Under the pieces are notes generated by a model. It searched no databases, was not told the DNA's origin, and saw only the letters and a list, made by a program, of their open reading frames with translations. A stretch of 64,000 nucleotides of DNA from Bacteroides thetaiotaomicron VPI-5482 (GTDB lineage: Bacteria > Bacteroidota > Bacteroidia > Bacteroidales > Bacteroidaceae). The DNA lies in the NCBI RefSeq assembly GCF_000011065.1, contig NC_004663.1:1-64000 (forward strand), given 5' to 3'. Positions 26,182 through 35,265 of this stretch are shown one piece after another (within the stretch, counting starts at the first letter, position 1; every line of letters begins with the position of its first letter). The translations under genes and the position numbers were made by a program.

Positions 26182-28011
26182 ATGAAAATAATAAAATATC
26201 TGGTTTTCACCGTAGCTGTCACTCTGATGTGTGGGTGCAACGATGATCTTGACCTTCTGCCGAAGGACAGAATGTCATCGGAAGAATATTTCCGTACAGC
26301 TTCAGACCTGGAGCTCTTCACGAATCCTTTATATAATAACATCCTTCCCAAAGTTCAATACAAGGATCAGAGCGACATTTATGTATGTCAGTCGCTCTCC
26401 AATGAGCTGATGGGGGGCTCCTATCGTACCGTCCCCGCTTCAGGCGGTGGATGGTCATGGACAGACCTCAGACGTATCAACACTTTGCTTGGCAACATTG
26501 ACAAATGCGAAGATTCCGATGCCGCCGAAAAATATTCGGCTGTCGCCAGATTCTTCCGTGCGTACTTCTATGCTGACAAAATCGAACGATTTGGCGATGT
26601 GCCTTGGTACGATACCGAACTAAGCGATACTGATCCTGAACTCTACAAGCCTCGCGATTCCCGCGAGTTAGTGATGCAGAAAATGCTGGAGGATCTCGAT
26701 TTCGCAATCGAACATCTTCCCTCCCGCAACAATGAGGCTGAAGCCCCCTATAAAGTAACCAAAGGTGCTGCTCTCGCTTTCAAAAGCAGAGTATGTCTGT
26801 TTGAAGGTACTTATCGTAAGTATCACAACTTACGGATTGAAGGACATGACGCAGACTATTACTTGGCCCAATCGGCTGATGCAGCAGGCAAGCTGATTGA
26901 CAGTGGTGAATATTCGCTTTATTCTACCGGCTCTCCTTCTACCGACTACAATATTCTCTTTGCAGAGGATGATGCCAATCCGAACGAATATATCCTGGCC
27001 ATTAGCTACCGCTATGCAATCTTTAACAATTCACATGGATCAAACGCACACATGTTGTTGAGTAATCAAGGACGTCCCGGCTATACCCGCAAGATGGTTT
27101 GTATGTATCTTAATTCAGATGGAACCCGATTTACTGACCGTCCCGGTTGGGAGACGATGGGATTTAATGAAGAGACTGTAAACCGTGACCCCCGTTTGGC
27201 TCAGTCTATACGTACTCCCGGTTATACACGAATCGGAAAGAAAGAGATTCTCGCTCCGGATCTCGGCGTTGCAATCACGGGATATCAACCTATCAAATTC
27301 GTACAAGATCCCACGGCTGCCGGAGGCAATACCGACAGGGCAAGCTATTCAGTAAATGATTTACCTGTCATCAGATATGCTGAAGTCCTTCTGAATTATG
27401 CAGAGGCAAAGGCCGAACTGGGGACATTGACGCAGTCGGATCTTGACCGCTCCGTAAATCTGCTACGTGGTCGTGTCGGTATGCTCGGGATTGACATGGG
27501 GATGTCGAACGCTATCCCTGATCCATATCTTTGCGACCCTAAAACCGGTTTCCCAAATGTGAATGGTGCCAACAAAGGTGTCATACTTGAAATACGTCGT
27601 GAGCGTACCGTTGAACTCGTACAGGAAGGCTTCCGTTGGTCTGACCTTATGCGATGGAAAGCAGGATATGCAATAAATGACTCTGATGATAAATCATTTT
27701 CTCCATTTATGGGAATGTATATTGCAGGAGCTGGAGAATATGACTTATCCGGTGATGGGAAAGTTGACGTGATTTTTTATAATCAGGGTACTCCTAAACC
27801 CAATGCCGGAGTTGGAGTTCAGGTATATGCTCTCGGAAAGGATATATTGTTGTCAAATAATGATCATGGCTACATATATTACCACAGGAGTGTTCCAAGA
27901 GTTAACTTCAATGAACAAAGAGATTATCTTTACCCAATTCCTATCCATGAACGCTCGCTGAATAATAGCTTGACACAGAATCCTGGATGGGATGATGGTT
28001 TAGGTTTTTGA
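26182..28011 (+). CDS. SusD-family surface nutrient-binding lipoprotein
   Basis: 609 residues. Lipobox at MCGC (Cys ~19). Features of the family: DLLPKDRMSSEEYFRTASDLELF at the start of the mature protein, a TPR-like helical core (AVARFFRAYFYADKIERFGDVPWY, ALAFKSRVCLFEGTYRKYH), LPVIRYAEVLLNYAEAKAELG and the C-terminal RRERTVELVQEGFRWSDLMRWKAG. It caps the SusC barrel and binds substrate. DLSGDGKVDV near residue 528 is a Ca-binding-like loop. Confidence 0.92.
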   Translation: MKIIKYLVFTVAVTLMCGCNDDLDLLPKDRMSSEEYFRTASDLELFTNPLYNNILPKVQYKDQSDIYVCQSLSNELMGGSYRTVPASGGGWSWTDLRRINTLLGNIDKCEDSDAAEKYSAVARFFRAYFYADKIERFGDVPWYDTELSDTDPELYKPRDSRELVMQKMLEDLDFAIEHLPSRNNEAEAPYKVTKGAALAFKSRVCLFEGTYRKYHNLRIEGHDADYYLAQSADAAGKLIDSGEYSLYSTGSPSTDYNILFAEDDANPNEYILAISYRYAIFNNSHGSNAHMLLSNQGRPGYTRKMVCMYLNSDGTRFTDRPGWETMGFNEETVNRDPRLAQSIRTPGYTRIGKKEILAPDLGVAITGYQPIKFVQDPTAAGGNTDRASYSVNDLPVIRYAEVLLNYAEAKAELGTLTQSDLDRSVNLLRGRVGMLGIDMGMSNAIPDPYLCDPKTGFPNVNGANKGVILEIRRERTVELVQEGFRWSDLMRWKAGYAINDSDDKSFSPFMGMYIAGAGEYDLSGDGKVDVIFYNQGTPKPNAGVGVQVYALGKDILLSNNDHGYIYYHRSVPRVNFNEQRDYLYPIPIHERSLNNSLTQNPGWDDGLGF

Positions 28012-28037
28012 TAATCTTAAATTCTTCATATAAAACA

Positions 28038-29195
28038 ATGAAACAACTTATAATTATTACCTTCATCTTTCTTGTTGGTCAAGTAAAAGCATCAGGGCAA
28101 ACATATTACACCGAGGCTACAAATAGTGATATGTTACATCAGGCAAATCGTACAGGAGCCTCCACTCGCGTCGAGTTCATACTTCCCGATTCCATCGAAG
28201 GATATATTCCACTGAAGGCGGATCTTCATCTTCATACATACTTTTCTGACGGACATCTGTCGCCGTCTGCTCGTGTCCGAGAAGCTTGGCTCGATGGTCT
28301 TGATGCTATTTCAGTGACTGATCACATTGAATATCATCCCGCCGATACTGATATGATAGGTTATCTAGGAGCTACACTCCCTGATGGTATCGAGGCTCAT
28401 AATGTGAATAAAAAAACTAATGTTAAACCAAAGCAAGATCTGAACAAATCTGTTGAACTTACCAAGAAAGCTGCCGTCAGCTATGGTCTGCTTATTATTC
28501 CCGGTATAGAAATCACACGTGAGCCAAAAGGTATCGGGCACTATAACGCTCTGTTCACAACAGATAACAATGGCATATATGACCCGGATCCTCTCACCGC
28601 AATTCGCAACGCCAAAGCTCAGGGAGCTTTGGTGATGCATAATCATCCCGGTTGGCGCCGTGAATCGATTCAACACCCAGATTTTGAACTAAAAGCATAC
28701 GGCGAAGGGCTTATTGACGGAATAGAAGCCAACAATGGCACAGCATTTTGTCCCGGAACTATAGACCGAGCAAAAGAAGACAACTTATTCGTAGCATCGA
28801 CGACCGACCTTCACGATACATCGTTTGAGGAATATATTGGTAGAGGACTACGTCGGGACATGACGATAATCTTAGCTAAGGACCGTTCACTTGATGCAAT
28901 GAGAGATGCTCTTGAAAATAGACGTACCATCGGATATGGTGCAGGAGGGACATTAATGGGACAGGAATACCTTTTACGTCAACTTTTTATGAGTTGTGTT
29001 TCCATCTCTCCCGTAAATGGTCATAATATCCAACTCAAGAATCCTACTTCTTTGCGTTTTATCATTCATCCGGATGGAAAAAATCCTATTGTACTCCCTG
29101 AATTTAGCTCAATAATTTTGTCTGACAAGGACCGCGGGTTCTCTGTAGATAATGCATGGACAGGAGCTGATTCATTTTTAAGAATATCATTATAA
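28038..29195 (+). CDS. Secreted PHP-domain phosphoesterase
   Basis: 385 residues from ATG 28038 (an in-frame TTG at 28008 is rejected because the signal peptide begins at the ATG: MKQLIIITFIFLVGQVKA). Metal ligands of the PHP fold are all visible: ADLHLHTYFSDG (H-x-H), SVTDHIEY (DH), PGIEITRE (E), MHNHPGW (H-x-H), and STTDLHD (D-x-H). PHP enzymes hydrolyse phosphate esters at a tri-metal site. The N-terminal signal places it in the periplasm or at the surface, where it would act on the substrate that SusC/SusD import. The gene follows susD directly. Confidence 0.85.
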   Translation: MKQLIIITFIFLVGQVKASGQTYYTEATNSDMLHQANRTGASTRVEFILPDSIEGYIPLKADLHLHTYFSDGHLSPSARVREAWLDGLDAISVTDHIEYHPADTDMIGYLGATLPDGIEAHNVNKKTNVKPKQDLNKSVELTKKAAVSYGLLIIPGIEITREPKGIGHYNALFTTDNNGIYDPDPLTAIRNAKAQGALVMHNHPGWRRESIQHPDFELKAYGEGLIDGIEANNGTAFCPGTIDRAKEDNLFVASTTDLHDTSFEEYIGRGLRRDMTIILAKDRSLDAMRDALENRRTIGYGAGGTLMGQEYLLRQLFMSCVSISPVNGHNIQLKNPTSLRFIIHPDGKNPIVLPEFSSIILSDKDRGFSVDNAWTGADSFLRISL

Positions 29196-29208
29196 TCAAA
29201 CTGAGATA

Positions 29209-29970
29209 ATGAAAAAGTCAATAAATATCCTATTTTTTACGTTGATGCTTGCGGTTTTTTCTGCTTGCATCAACGATAATGAGCCGATAATGGCAAAAGC
29301 TGTACTCTCAAGTACAGAAAATCTTTCTTTCGAGTCAACTGATGCTGAGAGCCTGATAATCACCATATATGCTGATGCTGAATGGAGAGTCGATACGCCT
29401 GACTAGATTACTGTTACTCCTTCAAATGGTGTCGGACTCACAGACGTGACCGTTTGCGTTAAGGATAATTATAGTGATGGAGAAGTTGACAGTCCACGCA
29501 CAGACAAAATAGTCTTTCATGAGTCAAAACTCTCCAGCTATGCCTATGTTATCGTCTCTCAAGAAGGCGACTGTTATCGAGGAATCTCTGAAATTTCAGT
29601 GAAAGCTATATTCTCTACTGACGATCATTCATTTATTATAGTGAAAGACGCTGTCGTCAACATAGTAAGTGGAAACAGTATGATTATTTCTGATAAGTTC
29701 AGTCTTGAAGCAATGTGTGCGACTACTATTACTGATGTCAAAGCCGGAGATGAAATCATTTTGTATGGGCAAAAACTTACTGATGAAAACTCCTGTGTGA
29801 CGATAAAGACAGACCGAGTAGATATAATCTCATCAGGAAATTTCATAAAATATCCCAATTCGACAGATATTTACGACTTTGACAATAAAATAGATGAATG
29901 GTCATTCATAATAGTTGAAGGAGTAGTTAACGGTAACACCATTGAATTGAATGATAAGTCAACATTTTAG
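29209..29970 (+). pseudogene. BACON-domain lipoprotein interrupted by TAG
   Basis: Signal peptide with lipobox FSAC (Cys ~20), then a BACON domain: LSFESTDAESLIITIYADAEWRVDTPD, stop, ITVTPSNGVGLTDVTVCVKDN and a VIVSQEGD end. In BACON domains the second Trp (x-x-dWi) stands where the TAG (29404-29406) is, so TGG to TAG is likely. The same frame then runs open to 29970, over a second beta-rich domain resembling OB-type domains of exported nucleases (VKDAVVNIVSGNSMIISD, ITDVKAGDEIILYGQ). Such proteins bind ligand at the surface for the SusCD system. The terminal part may have been lost to the insertion sequence that follows. Confidence 0.7.
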
Positions 29971-30033
29971 GTTAAGACCATCTTATTGGAATCTAATTTA
30001 AATGGGGATATTCCCAAAATAAGAAAAATTAAG

Positions 30034-30066
30034 GCAACTAATTTATTGCGAGTTAGTTGCTTTTTT
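30034..30066 (+). terminator. Intrinsic terminator after the SusCD locus
   Basis: GCAACTAA, 11-base loop, TTAGTTGC, then T6. It is placed to end the SusCD-PHP-BACON transcript or to shield the following insertion sequence. Confidence 0.75.
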
Positions 30067-30134
30067 GTATCTTTAAGCATTGCCCCCAAAAACGGTTTGA
30101 CGGCCAAAACGGGGGTAATCTAAACTAAAAACAC

Positions 30135-31492
30135 ATGGTAAAGATACAAAAAATCTCCGGAATCGAACCTTGTTTAGGTTTTACCGAGTTCGATATGCTA
30201 AAAAATATCGTCAAAGTTTTGCAACGAGTGAATTAGGTCGACTCCATGCTCTCTTCCCTTTTTCGGAACTGGTCCGACAAATGCATTTGAAGTCTTCTCC
30301 TTTGGGTCGTAAAAGTTATTTTTCTCCCGAAGGTAAAATAGCCTTGATGGTCCTGAAGTCCTATACCAACTTTTCCGATGCACAACTGATTGAACATTTA
30401 AACGGTAATATTCATTACCAGTTGTTTTGTGGTGTTCAGATTGATCCGCTTCATCCGCTGACCAATCCTAAAATCGTCAGTGCGATCCGCCAGTTCCTGA
30501 CGAATCGCCTTGATGTTGAGTCCCTCCAGCTTATTCTTGCCGGGCATTGGAAACCTTATCTTGAGAACCTTCATGTCTGTATGACGGATGCCACCTGTTA
30601 TGAAAGCCGTCTGCGTTTCCCTACTGATACCAAACTCTTATGGGAAGGTATCGTATGGCTTCATCGTCATCTGTGCAAACATTGCCGGAGATTGCACATA
30701 CAACGTCCCCGTAACAAGTATCTTGATGTAAGCCGTGCCTACCTTGTTTACAGTAAACTGCGTAAACGCAGGAAATCACAGACCCGTATGATTACACGCG
30801 GGCTACTTCAGTTGTTGGAAAAGTTGCTTGACCAGCTGGAGCGGATTCATTCATCCTACGGGAACAGGCTTACACTATCCTCTGATTACCAAAGACGATT
30901 CTCGGTCATACAGACGGTTCTTGAGCAAGGGAAGAATTTATTTGCAGGCCAAAAAGTGTCCGACCGTATCGTGAGTATCGACCGGCATTACCTTCGCCCC
31001 ATTATCAGAGGCAAGGAAACCAAATCCGTTGAATTCGGAGCCAAGGTCAACAATATACAGATAGATGGAATCTCCTTTATAGAACATATCTCCTTTAAGG
31101 CTTTTAACGAAGGAGTACGTTTGAAAGACTGTATTCATCTGCAACAACAACTGACCAAGGTTAGGGTTAAGGCGCTTGCAGCGGATTCAATCTATGCCAA
31201 TAATGCCAACCGGAAATTTTGTACTAAATATTATATAAGTACTTCCTTCAAGCGTAAGGGTAGAGCCGCCAAAGATGAGCCGCTTCGGAAGATCTTACGG
31301 TCGGAACTCAGCCGTGAAAGAGTTACCCGGCTGGAAGGAAGCTTTGGAACGCAGAAACAACATTACTCACTGGCCAGGATAAAAGCCAGAAACAGGAAAA
31401 CGGAAATGCTTTGGATTTTCTTTGGGATACATACGGCCAATGCGGTATGCATGATAGAAAAGGTCGAAAAGAAAAAAAGAAAGGCAGCATAA
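30135..31492 (+). mobile_element. Insertion sequence with DDE transposase, ends not resolved
   Basis: The element includes the transposase ORF from 30170 and a short 5' segment from ATG 30135 in another frame. A C5...G5 inverted repeat (around 30083-30116) lies upstream of the ORF. I could not match terminal repeats with confidence, so the outer ends are approximate. It separates the SusCD locus from the capsule locus. Confidence 0.6.
30170..31492 (+). CDS. DDE transposase (IS5/IS1182-like group)
   Basis: 440 residues from a TTG at 30170. N-terminal block SELGRLHALFPFSELVRQM, then KIALMVLKSYTNFSDAQLIEHL (a DUF772-like dimerisation region), CMTDATCYESRLRFP with the first catalytic Asp, a helical insertion, then SVEFGAKVNNIQIDGISFIEH, LAADSIYANNANRKFC with the second Asp, and the C-terminal E block LRSELSRERVTRLEGSFGTQKQHY. 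The natural N-terminus (MVKIQKISGIEPCLGFTEFD) starts at ATG 30135 and ends in the wrong frame near 30225; one extra base would join the two. Thus the gene is either mildly damaged or starts internally. Confidence 0.75.
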   Translation: MFRFYRVRYAKKYRQSFATSELGRLHALFPFSELVRQMHLKSSPLGRKSYFSPEGKIALMVLKSYTNFSDAQLIEHLNGNIHYQLFCGVQIDPLHPLTNPKIVSAIRQFLTNRLDVESLQLILAGHWKPYLENLHVCMTDATCYESRLRFPTDTKLLWEGIVWLHRHLCKHCRRLHIQRPRNKYLDVSRAYLVYSKLRKRRKSQTRMITRGLLQLLEKLLDQLERIHSSYGNRLTLSSDYQRRFSVIQTVLEQGKNLFAGQKVSDRIVSIDRHYLRPIIRGKETKSVEFGAKVNNIQIDGISFIEHISFKAFNEGVRLKDCIHLQQQLTKVRVKALAADSIYANNANRKFCTKYYISTSFKRKGRAAKDEPLRKILRSELSRERVTRLEGSFGTQKQHYSLARIKARNRKTEMLWIFFGIHTANAVCMIEKVEKKKRKAA

Positions 31493-32314
31493 TCTGACTA
31501 AAATAAGAGGAAAAGAGGAGAGGTTTTAACTTCCACTAAAAAAAGATATATACATAATGCATGGGTGGGAAGAAAAAATAAGAATATGTAAATAATGTTC
31601 TATGAAAAAGATAGAAGACTGGGAGAATTGAACGAAAAAATCAAGAGAAAAGCTCACGTAAAGTAAAACTTTTCTCTTAATTTAGAAGAAAGAGGAACAT
31701 TTACTGAATATCCCTAAATGGACACCTTATCAGAGTTACCGGTTACTATGCGGGTCATACTTCGTCAGTTTCATTCATAATCCCCGTTATTATTGAGGAT
31801 AAAGGCAGGTCAGGCTATTCTGCAATTTTTGTAAAATACTTAATTATAAACGATTTACGTTTAATTATCACCATTCTGTTTTTTACTGTATTTTTAAATA
31901 TTACTTACACAAGTAAACACAATCAATTCTTTGTCTAACTGAAAATAAAATAGTTATCACTCACTTTATAGATCATAGGTAACACTTTAGAAACGATCGA
32001 ATTACAATATTCTGTTTTATTCTGCATCAACTCAAAGAACCTTTTTTCAAGACAAAAATATAAAAACGAATGTACGGCACTGAGGATATTTGTATGTCGT
32101 ACATTCGTTTTTTTATTATTTGTCATCATCGATTCCATTCCATGACAACATAATCCTACTCCTGACGTTCAGAAAAGGATGTAGTGTTTTCCGATCCCCT
32201 TCCTTATAGTCAATAAGAAGATTTTTATTCACTAGAATACAATATTTTGCATAAATCAACAATTTGTTGTATCTGGTAATTTTGTACCCTATAAAATTTA
32301 AAATTGAAGAATTT
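31493..32314. other. Intergenic region, 820 bp
   Basis: A/T-rich, no supported gene. It contains the long hairpin at 32062-32112 and, just before the recombinase gene, a TAATTTTG element (32277-32284) that fits the -7 part of a Bacteroides promoter, though no TTTG lies at the right distance upstream. Confidence 0.5.
32062..32112. terminator. Long hairpin, probable bidirectional terminator
   Basis: A 15-bp perfect stem (AAAAACGAATGTACG with its complement) with a 21-base loop; A5 precedes and T-rich sequence follows, so it could work on both strands. It stands between the insertion sequence and the recombinase gene. Confidence 0.7.
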
Positions 32315-33526
32315 ATGGCTACAGTAAAAATTAAGTTCAGACCATCCTCGGTGGATGGTAAAGAGGGTACAGTTTATTACCAAGTGATTCATGTACGTGT
32401 GGCAAGACAGATTAGCACCTCATACAGGCTGTTCCCCGCCGAGTGGGACAAAAGGCGGGCCCGTATCGTCGCCGCTCCGTCCGATGAGGGAAGACGGCAA
32501 CACCTGTCACTGCTGGAGGGTAAGATAATGGAGGATACCGACAGGCTGGAGGGTATCATCACAACCCTGGAACGGAGAAGGGGGGCTTTTACGGCCGACG
32601 ACGTGGTTTCCGCCTTTAACGGCGGACATTACAGCCTGTCTTTCCCCGTCTTCATGCGGGAGGTCATAAACGGCCTGAAACGCCTGGGCAAGATACGGAC
32701 CAGTGAGACCTACACCTCCACCCTCAACAGCTTCATACGGTTCATGGAAGGGAGAGATGTGTTGCCCGACGATATGGATTCCGATCTGATGGTCGCATAC
32801 GAGGCATGGCTGGAATCGGGCGGGGTTTCCATGAATACCATTTCCTTTTACATGCGTAACTTGCGGGCGGTATATAACCGTGCCGTGGAGAAGGGGCTTA
32901 CTGTCCAGCGTTTCCCTTTCAAACATGTCTATACCGGAGTTGAGAAGACTACGAAACGGGCGGTACCCCTGCATGTGATAAAGCGGCTCAAGTCATTGGA
33001 CCTGTCATTTGAGCCCGCAAAGGCTTATGCGAGGGACATGCTACTCTTCAGCTTTTATACAAGAGGAATGTCCATGGTCGATATGGCGTTCCTGAAAAAG
33101 AAGGATCTTAACAACGGCATCCTCTCATACCGGCGGAAGAAAACCGGCCAGCAGCTCCTTATAAAATGGGAGCCGTGCATGCAGGAAATCGTGGACCGTT
33201 ACAACATCCCCGGATCCCCGTACCTTCTTTCCGTTATCGACAGACCGGGAACAGATGAGAGGAAACAATATATCAACGCCTCCCACCGTATCAACAGGCA
33301 TTTGAAAGTTCTTGGGAAGGAACTGGGGATGTCCGTCCCCCTGACCCATTACGTGGCGCGCCATTCCTGGGCCAGCGCGGCCCGGAGCAAGAACATCCCG
33401 ATTTCGGTGATCAGCGAGGGTATGGGACACGATTCGGAGACAACAACGAGGATCTACCTGGCCTCGCTGGATACCGCCACCATTGACAGGGCAAACAAGT
33501 TGATTTTGAAATCCTTGCAGATATAA
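32315..33526 (+). CDS. Tyrosine site-specific recombinase, candidate capsule-promoter invertase
   Basis: 403 residues from ATG 32315 (upstream TTG rejected). The N-terminal arm-type region has the Bacteroidetes form (MATVKIKFRPSS, then YRLFPAEWD), followed by a SAM-like core-binding domain (~110-215). Catalytic residues: Arg in SFYTRGMSMVDM, Lys in RRKKTGQQ, H-x-x-R in HYVARHSWA, His in GMGHDSETTT and the Tyr nucleophile in RIYLASLD. Tyrosine recombinases of this type next to upxY genes invert the local capsule promoter in Bacteroides. The perfect 23-bp inverted repeats 170 bp downstream are the expected target. Confidence 0.88.
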   Translation: MATVKIKFRPSSVDGKEGTVYYQVIHVRVARQISTSYRLFPAEWDKRRARIVAAPSDEGRRQHLSLLEGKIMEDTDRLEGIITTLERRRGAFTADDVVSAFNGGHYSLSFPVFMREVINGLKRLGKIRTSETYTSTLNSFIRFMEGRDVLPDDMDSDLMVAYEAWLESGGVSMNTISFYMRNLRAVYNRAVEKGLTVQRFPFKHVYTGVEKTTKRAVPLHVIKRLKSLDLSFEPAKAYARDMLLFSFYTRGMSMVDMAFLKKKDLNNGILSYRRKKTGQQLLIKWEPCMQEIVDRYNIPGSPYLLSVIDRPGTDERKQYINASHRINRHLKVLGKELGMSVPLTHYVARHSWASAARSKNIPISVISEGMGHDSETTTRIYLASLDTATIDRANKLILKSLQI

Positions 33527-33696
33527 TAGAATATTGAACAAAAGGATATTCAGGAGGAATTGGAGTTGACTCCGTTAAAACCATAGACTTTGTCATATCA
33601 TTATTAATGTATATGCCGCAAAATTAGGAACTTCTAATCTGGTATACTATGCGTCATCGCGGAGACCTTTACAATAATGTTGAGTAAAAATTGTCG

Positions 33697-33908
33697 TCTC
33701 TTCATAAGAGATGTATAATTGAATGCAAAAATACACAAAATATTGAGAATAACCACAAAAATGAACAAATAATGGGAATAAAATATGGACTGATCCTTGA
33801 AACTGCCAAACAGGCTGTTGAGCAAAGAGTTTCCTAGAAGAAAGCAAAGTGCTTATTATCAGATTGTTTTATTCACATGTATCACATTATACATCTCTTA
33901 TGAAGAGA
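33697..33908. promoter_or_regulatory. Invertible DNA segment with promoter upstream of upxY
   Basis: Perfect 23-bp inverted repeats at 33697-33719 and 33886-33908 (left copy starts TCTCTTCATAAGAG, right copy ends in its complement) enclose 166 bp. Size, repeat type and place between a tyrosine recombinase and a upxY gene match the phase-variable capsule promoters of Bacteroides. The only good promoter seen inside points to the left, so expression of the capsule genes would need inversion. Confidence 0.8.
33726..33759 (-). promoter_or_regulatory. Promoter inside the invertible segment, facing away from upxY
   Basis: On the minus strand: TTTG (complement of 33756-33759), 22 bp, then TATTTTTG (complement of 33726-33733), a fit to TTTG-N-TAnnTTTG with spacing slightly longer than usual. 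In this orientation transcription runs toward the recombinase gene; after inversion it would run into upxY. Confidence 0.55.
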
Positions 33909-33985
33909 GGGAGCTATAGAACACTTGCTCAAAAAAGAATGGGACGGTTCTGTTGCACATTTTTTACACTTAAACGGATACATTT

Positions 33986-34075
33986 ATGGACGGAATATTA
34001 AGTCTTGTTTATAAATTAAAACTGATCGGGCGACAGCTACCAGATGGCACAACACGGATCAAAGACATAAATTAG
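33986..34075 (+). CDS. Possible leader ORF before upxY
   Basis: 29 residues (MDGILSLVYKLKLIGRQLPD...), ending 11 bp before the upxY start. It lies in the untranslated leader where UpxY-type proteins act. No ribosome binding site is evident. It could be translated as a leader peptide or be chance. Confidence 0.3.
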   Translation: MDGILSLVYKLKLIGRQLPDGTTRIKDIN

Positions 34076-34086
34076 TTTGAGCGACG

Positions 34087-35142
34087 ATGTCACTGTATAG
34101 TACAGAAACTCAACCTAACGCCATGGGGGGCAAAGCGGAGAACGGACCAGAGACGATTTCTGATCCGGAGGTAAAGAAATATACCGGAAACAAGGAGATA
34201 ACATCCTGGTGCTATTTGTTTATCCATCATGCCAAAGTAGAAACTGTGAGCAAGAAATTGCAAACAGAACAATACCGTATCTTTGTTCATAAGAGTATCG
34301 TCTATAAACGTGGGAACAAGCGGATAAAGAAAGAGGAACAGGCAACCATTTCCGGCCTTGTCTTTATCCAAGGTGACGCTAACAGGATTCAAAAATTCTT
34401 AAAAGAGAACTTTTTCAATTTATATTTAGTGAAGGATTGCAGTACCGGAGAAATAGCCGCCATACCTGACAGTGTGATGCAACCTTTCATGCGGGTGTCG
34501 GAAGTTATTCCCACCCGTATCCGTTTCATGCCCCACTCCTTTGATTATTATTCTGTGGGGAATCCTTTAGTCCGGATTACTTCCGGTATCCTTTCCGGCC
34601 TTGAAGGATATCGCATCAGAATCTCTCGTGACAAGTGCCTGGTCACTTCCATTGGAGGAATGACAGTGGCCATTGGAGGCATATATAAGGAGAGTTTCGA
34701 GAATCTGGACGAATATGTCCGTCTGCGGAGGAAGCAGCTGGAAAAAATCAGGCAATCATCGTATGTCACATTCACACCGCTTCAAAAGGAAATAGACGGC
34801 TGTTTTTTTACACCCCAAAATCAATTGGATATAATGGGCATGGCGGAAAATCTCACGCCGTGGGTTACAAGGATGAAATCCGATATGGTAAAAAAGAACT
34901 TTGATGAAGCGGTGGAAATAGCGTTCTTCCTGCTTGAAGAAACAGGAAGCTATTTCCGGAGTATATATTACGATTCCCATATCGGAGACATGAAAGACAT
35001 GATGATAATATGTGAAAAAGCGGATCAAATTCTGGTGTCTGTTATAAACTGCATGGATATATCTGTGGATTTGAAGGAAATTGTAGAAACCGGACGGGAG
35101 TCGCTGGCTATTCGATATCCGTTTCTGCCGATAGAATTGTAG
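34087..35142 (+). CDS. upxY: UpxY-family NusG-like transcription antiterminator
   Basis: 351 residues. A NusG N-terminal domain at ~37-139 (SWCYLFIHHAKVETVSKKL, then TISGLVFIQGD) is followed by a KOW domain at ~158-195 (GNPLVRITSGILSGLEGYRIRISRDKCLVTSIGG). The C-terminal ~150 residues are a helical extension not found in the ~170-residue UpxY proteins of B. fragilis but present in longer versions elsewhere. UpxY proteins load onto RNA polymerase in the leader of their own capsule operon and prevent early termination. It is the first long gene after the invertible promoter, as in other loci. Confidence 0.88.
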   Translation: MSLYSTETQPNAMGGKAENGPETISDPEVKKYTGNKEITSWCYLFIHHAKVETVSKKLQTEQYRIFVHKSIVYKRGNKRIKKEEQATISGLVFIQGDANRIQKFLKENFFNLYLVKDCSTGEIAAIPDSVMQPFMRVSEVIPTRIRFMPHSFDYYSVGNPLVRITSGILSGLEGYRIRISRDKCLVTSIGGMTVAIGGIYKESFENLDEYVRLRRKQLEKIRQSSYVTFTPLQKEIDGCFFTPQNQLDIMGMAENLTPWVTRMKSDMVKKNFDEAVEIAFFLLEETGSYFRSIYYDSHIGDMKDMMIICEKADQILVSVINCMDISVDLKEIVETGRESLAIRYPFLPIEL

Positions 35143-35265
35143 ATGGTAATTATAAGTAAAGTTTTAAGTACTACATTTTTTTTATTTGATGTCAAAAAGT
35201 AGTATAAACTGTTATTGGTATACTCGAAAAGTATTCATGTTTCTATTGATAATTCTTTTAAACAT

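Noticed and set aside
32062..32112. Hairpin before the recombinase gene as an invertible promoter
   Set aside because: The spacer is only 21 bp, too short to carry a promoter, and the A/T flanks fit a two-way terminator. The 33697-33908 repeats are a far better target.
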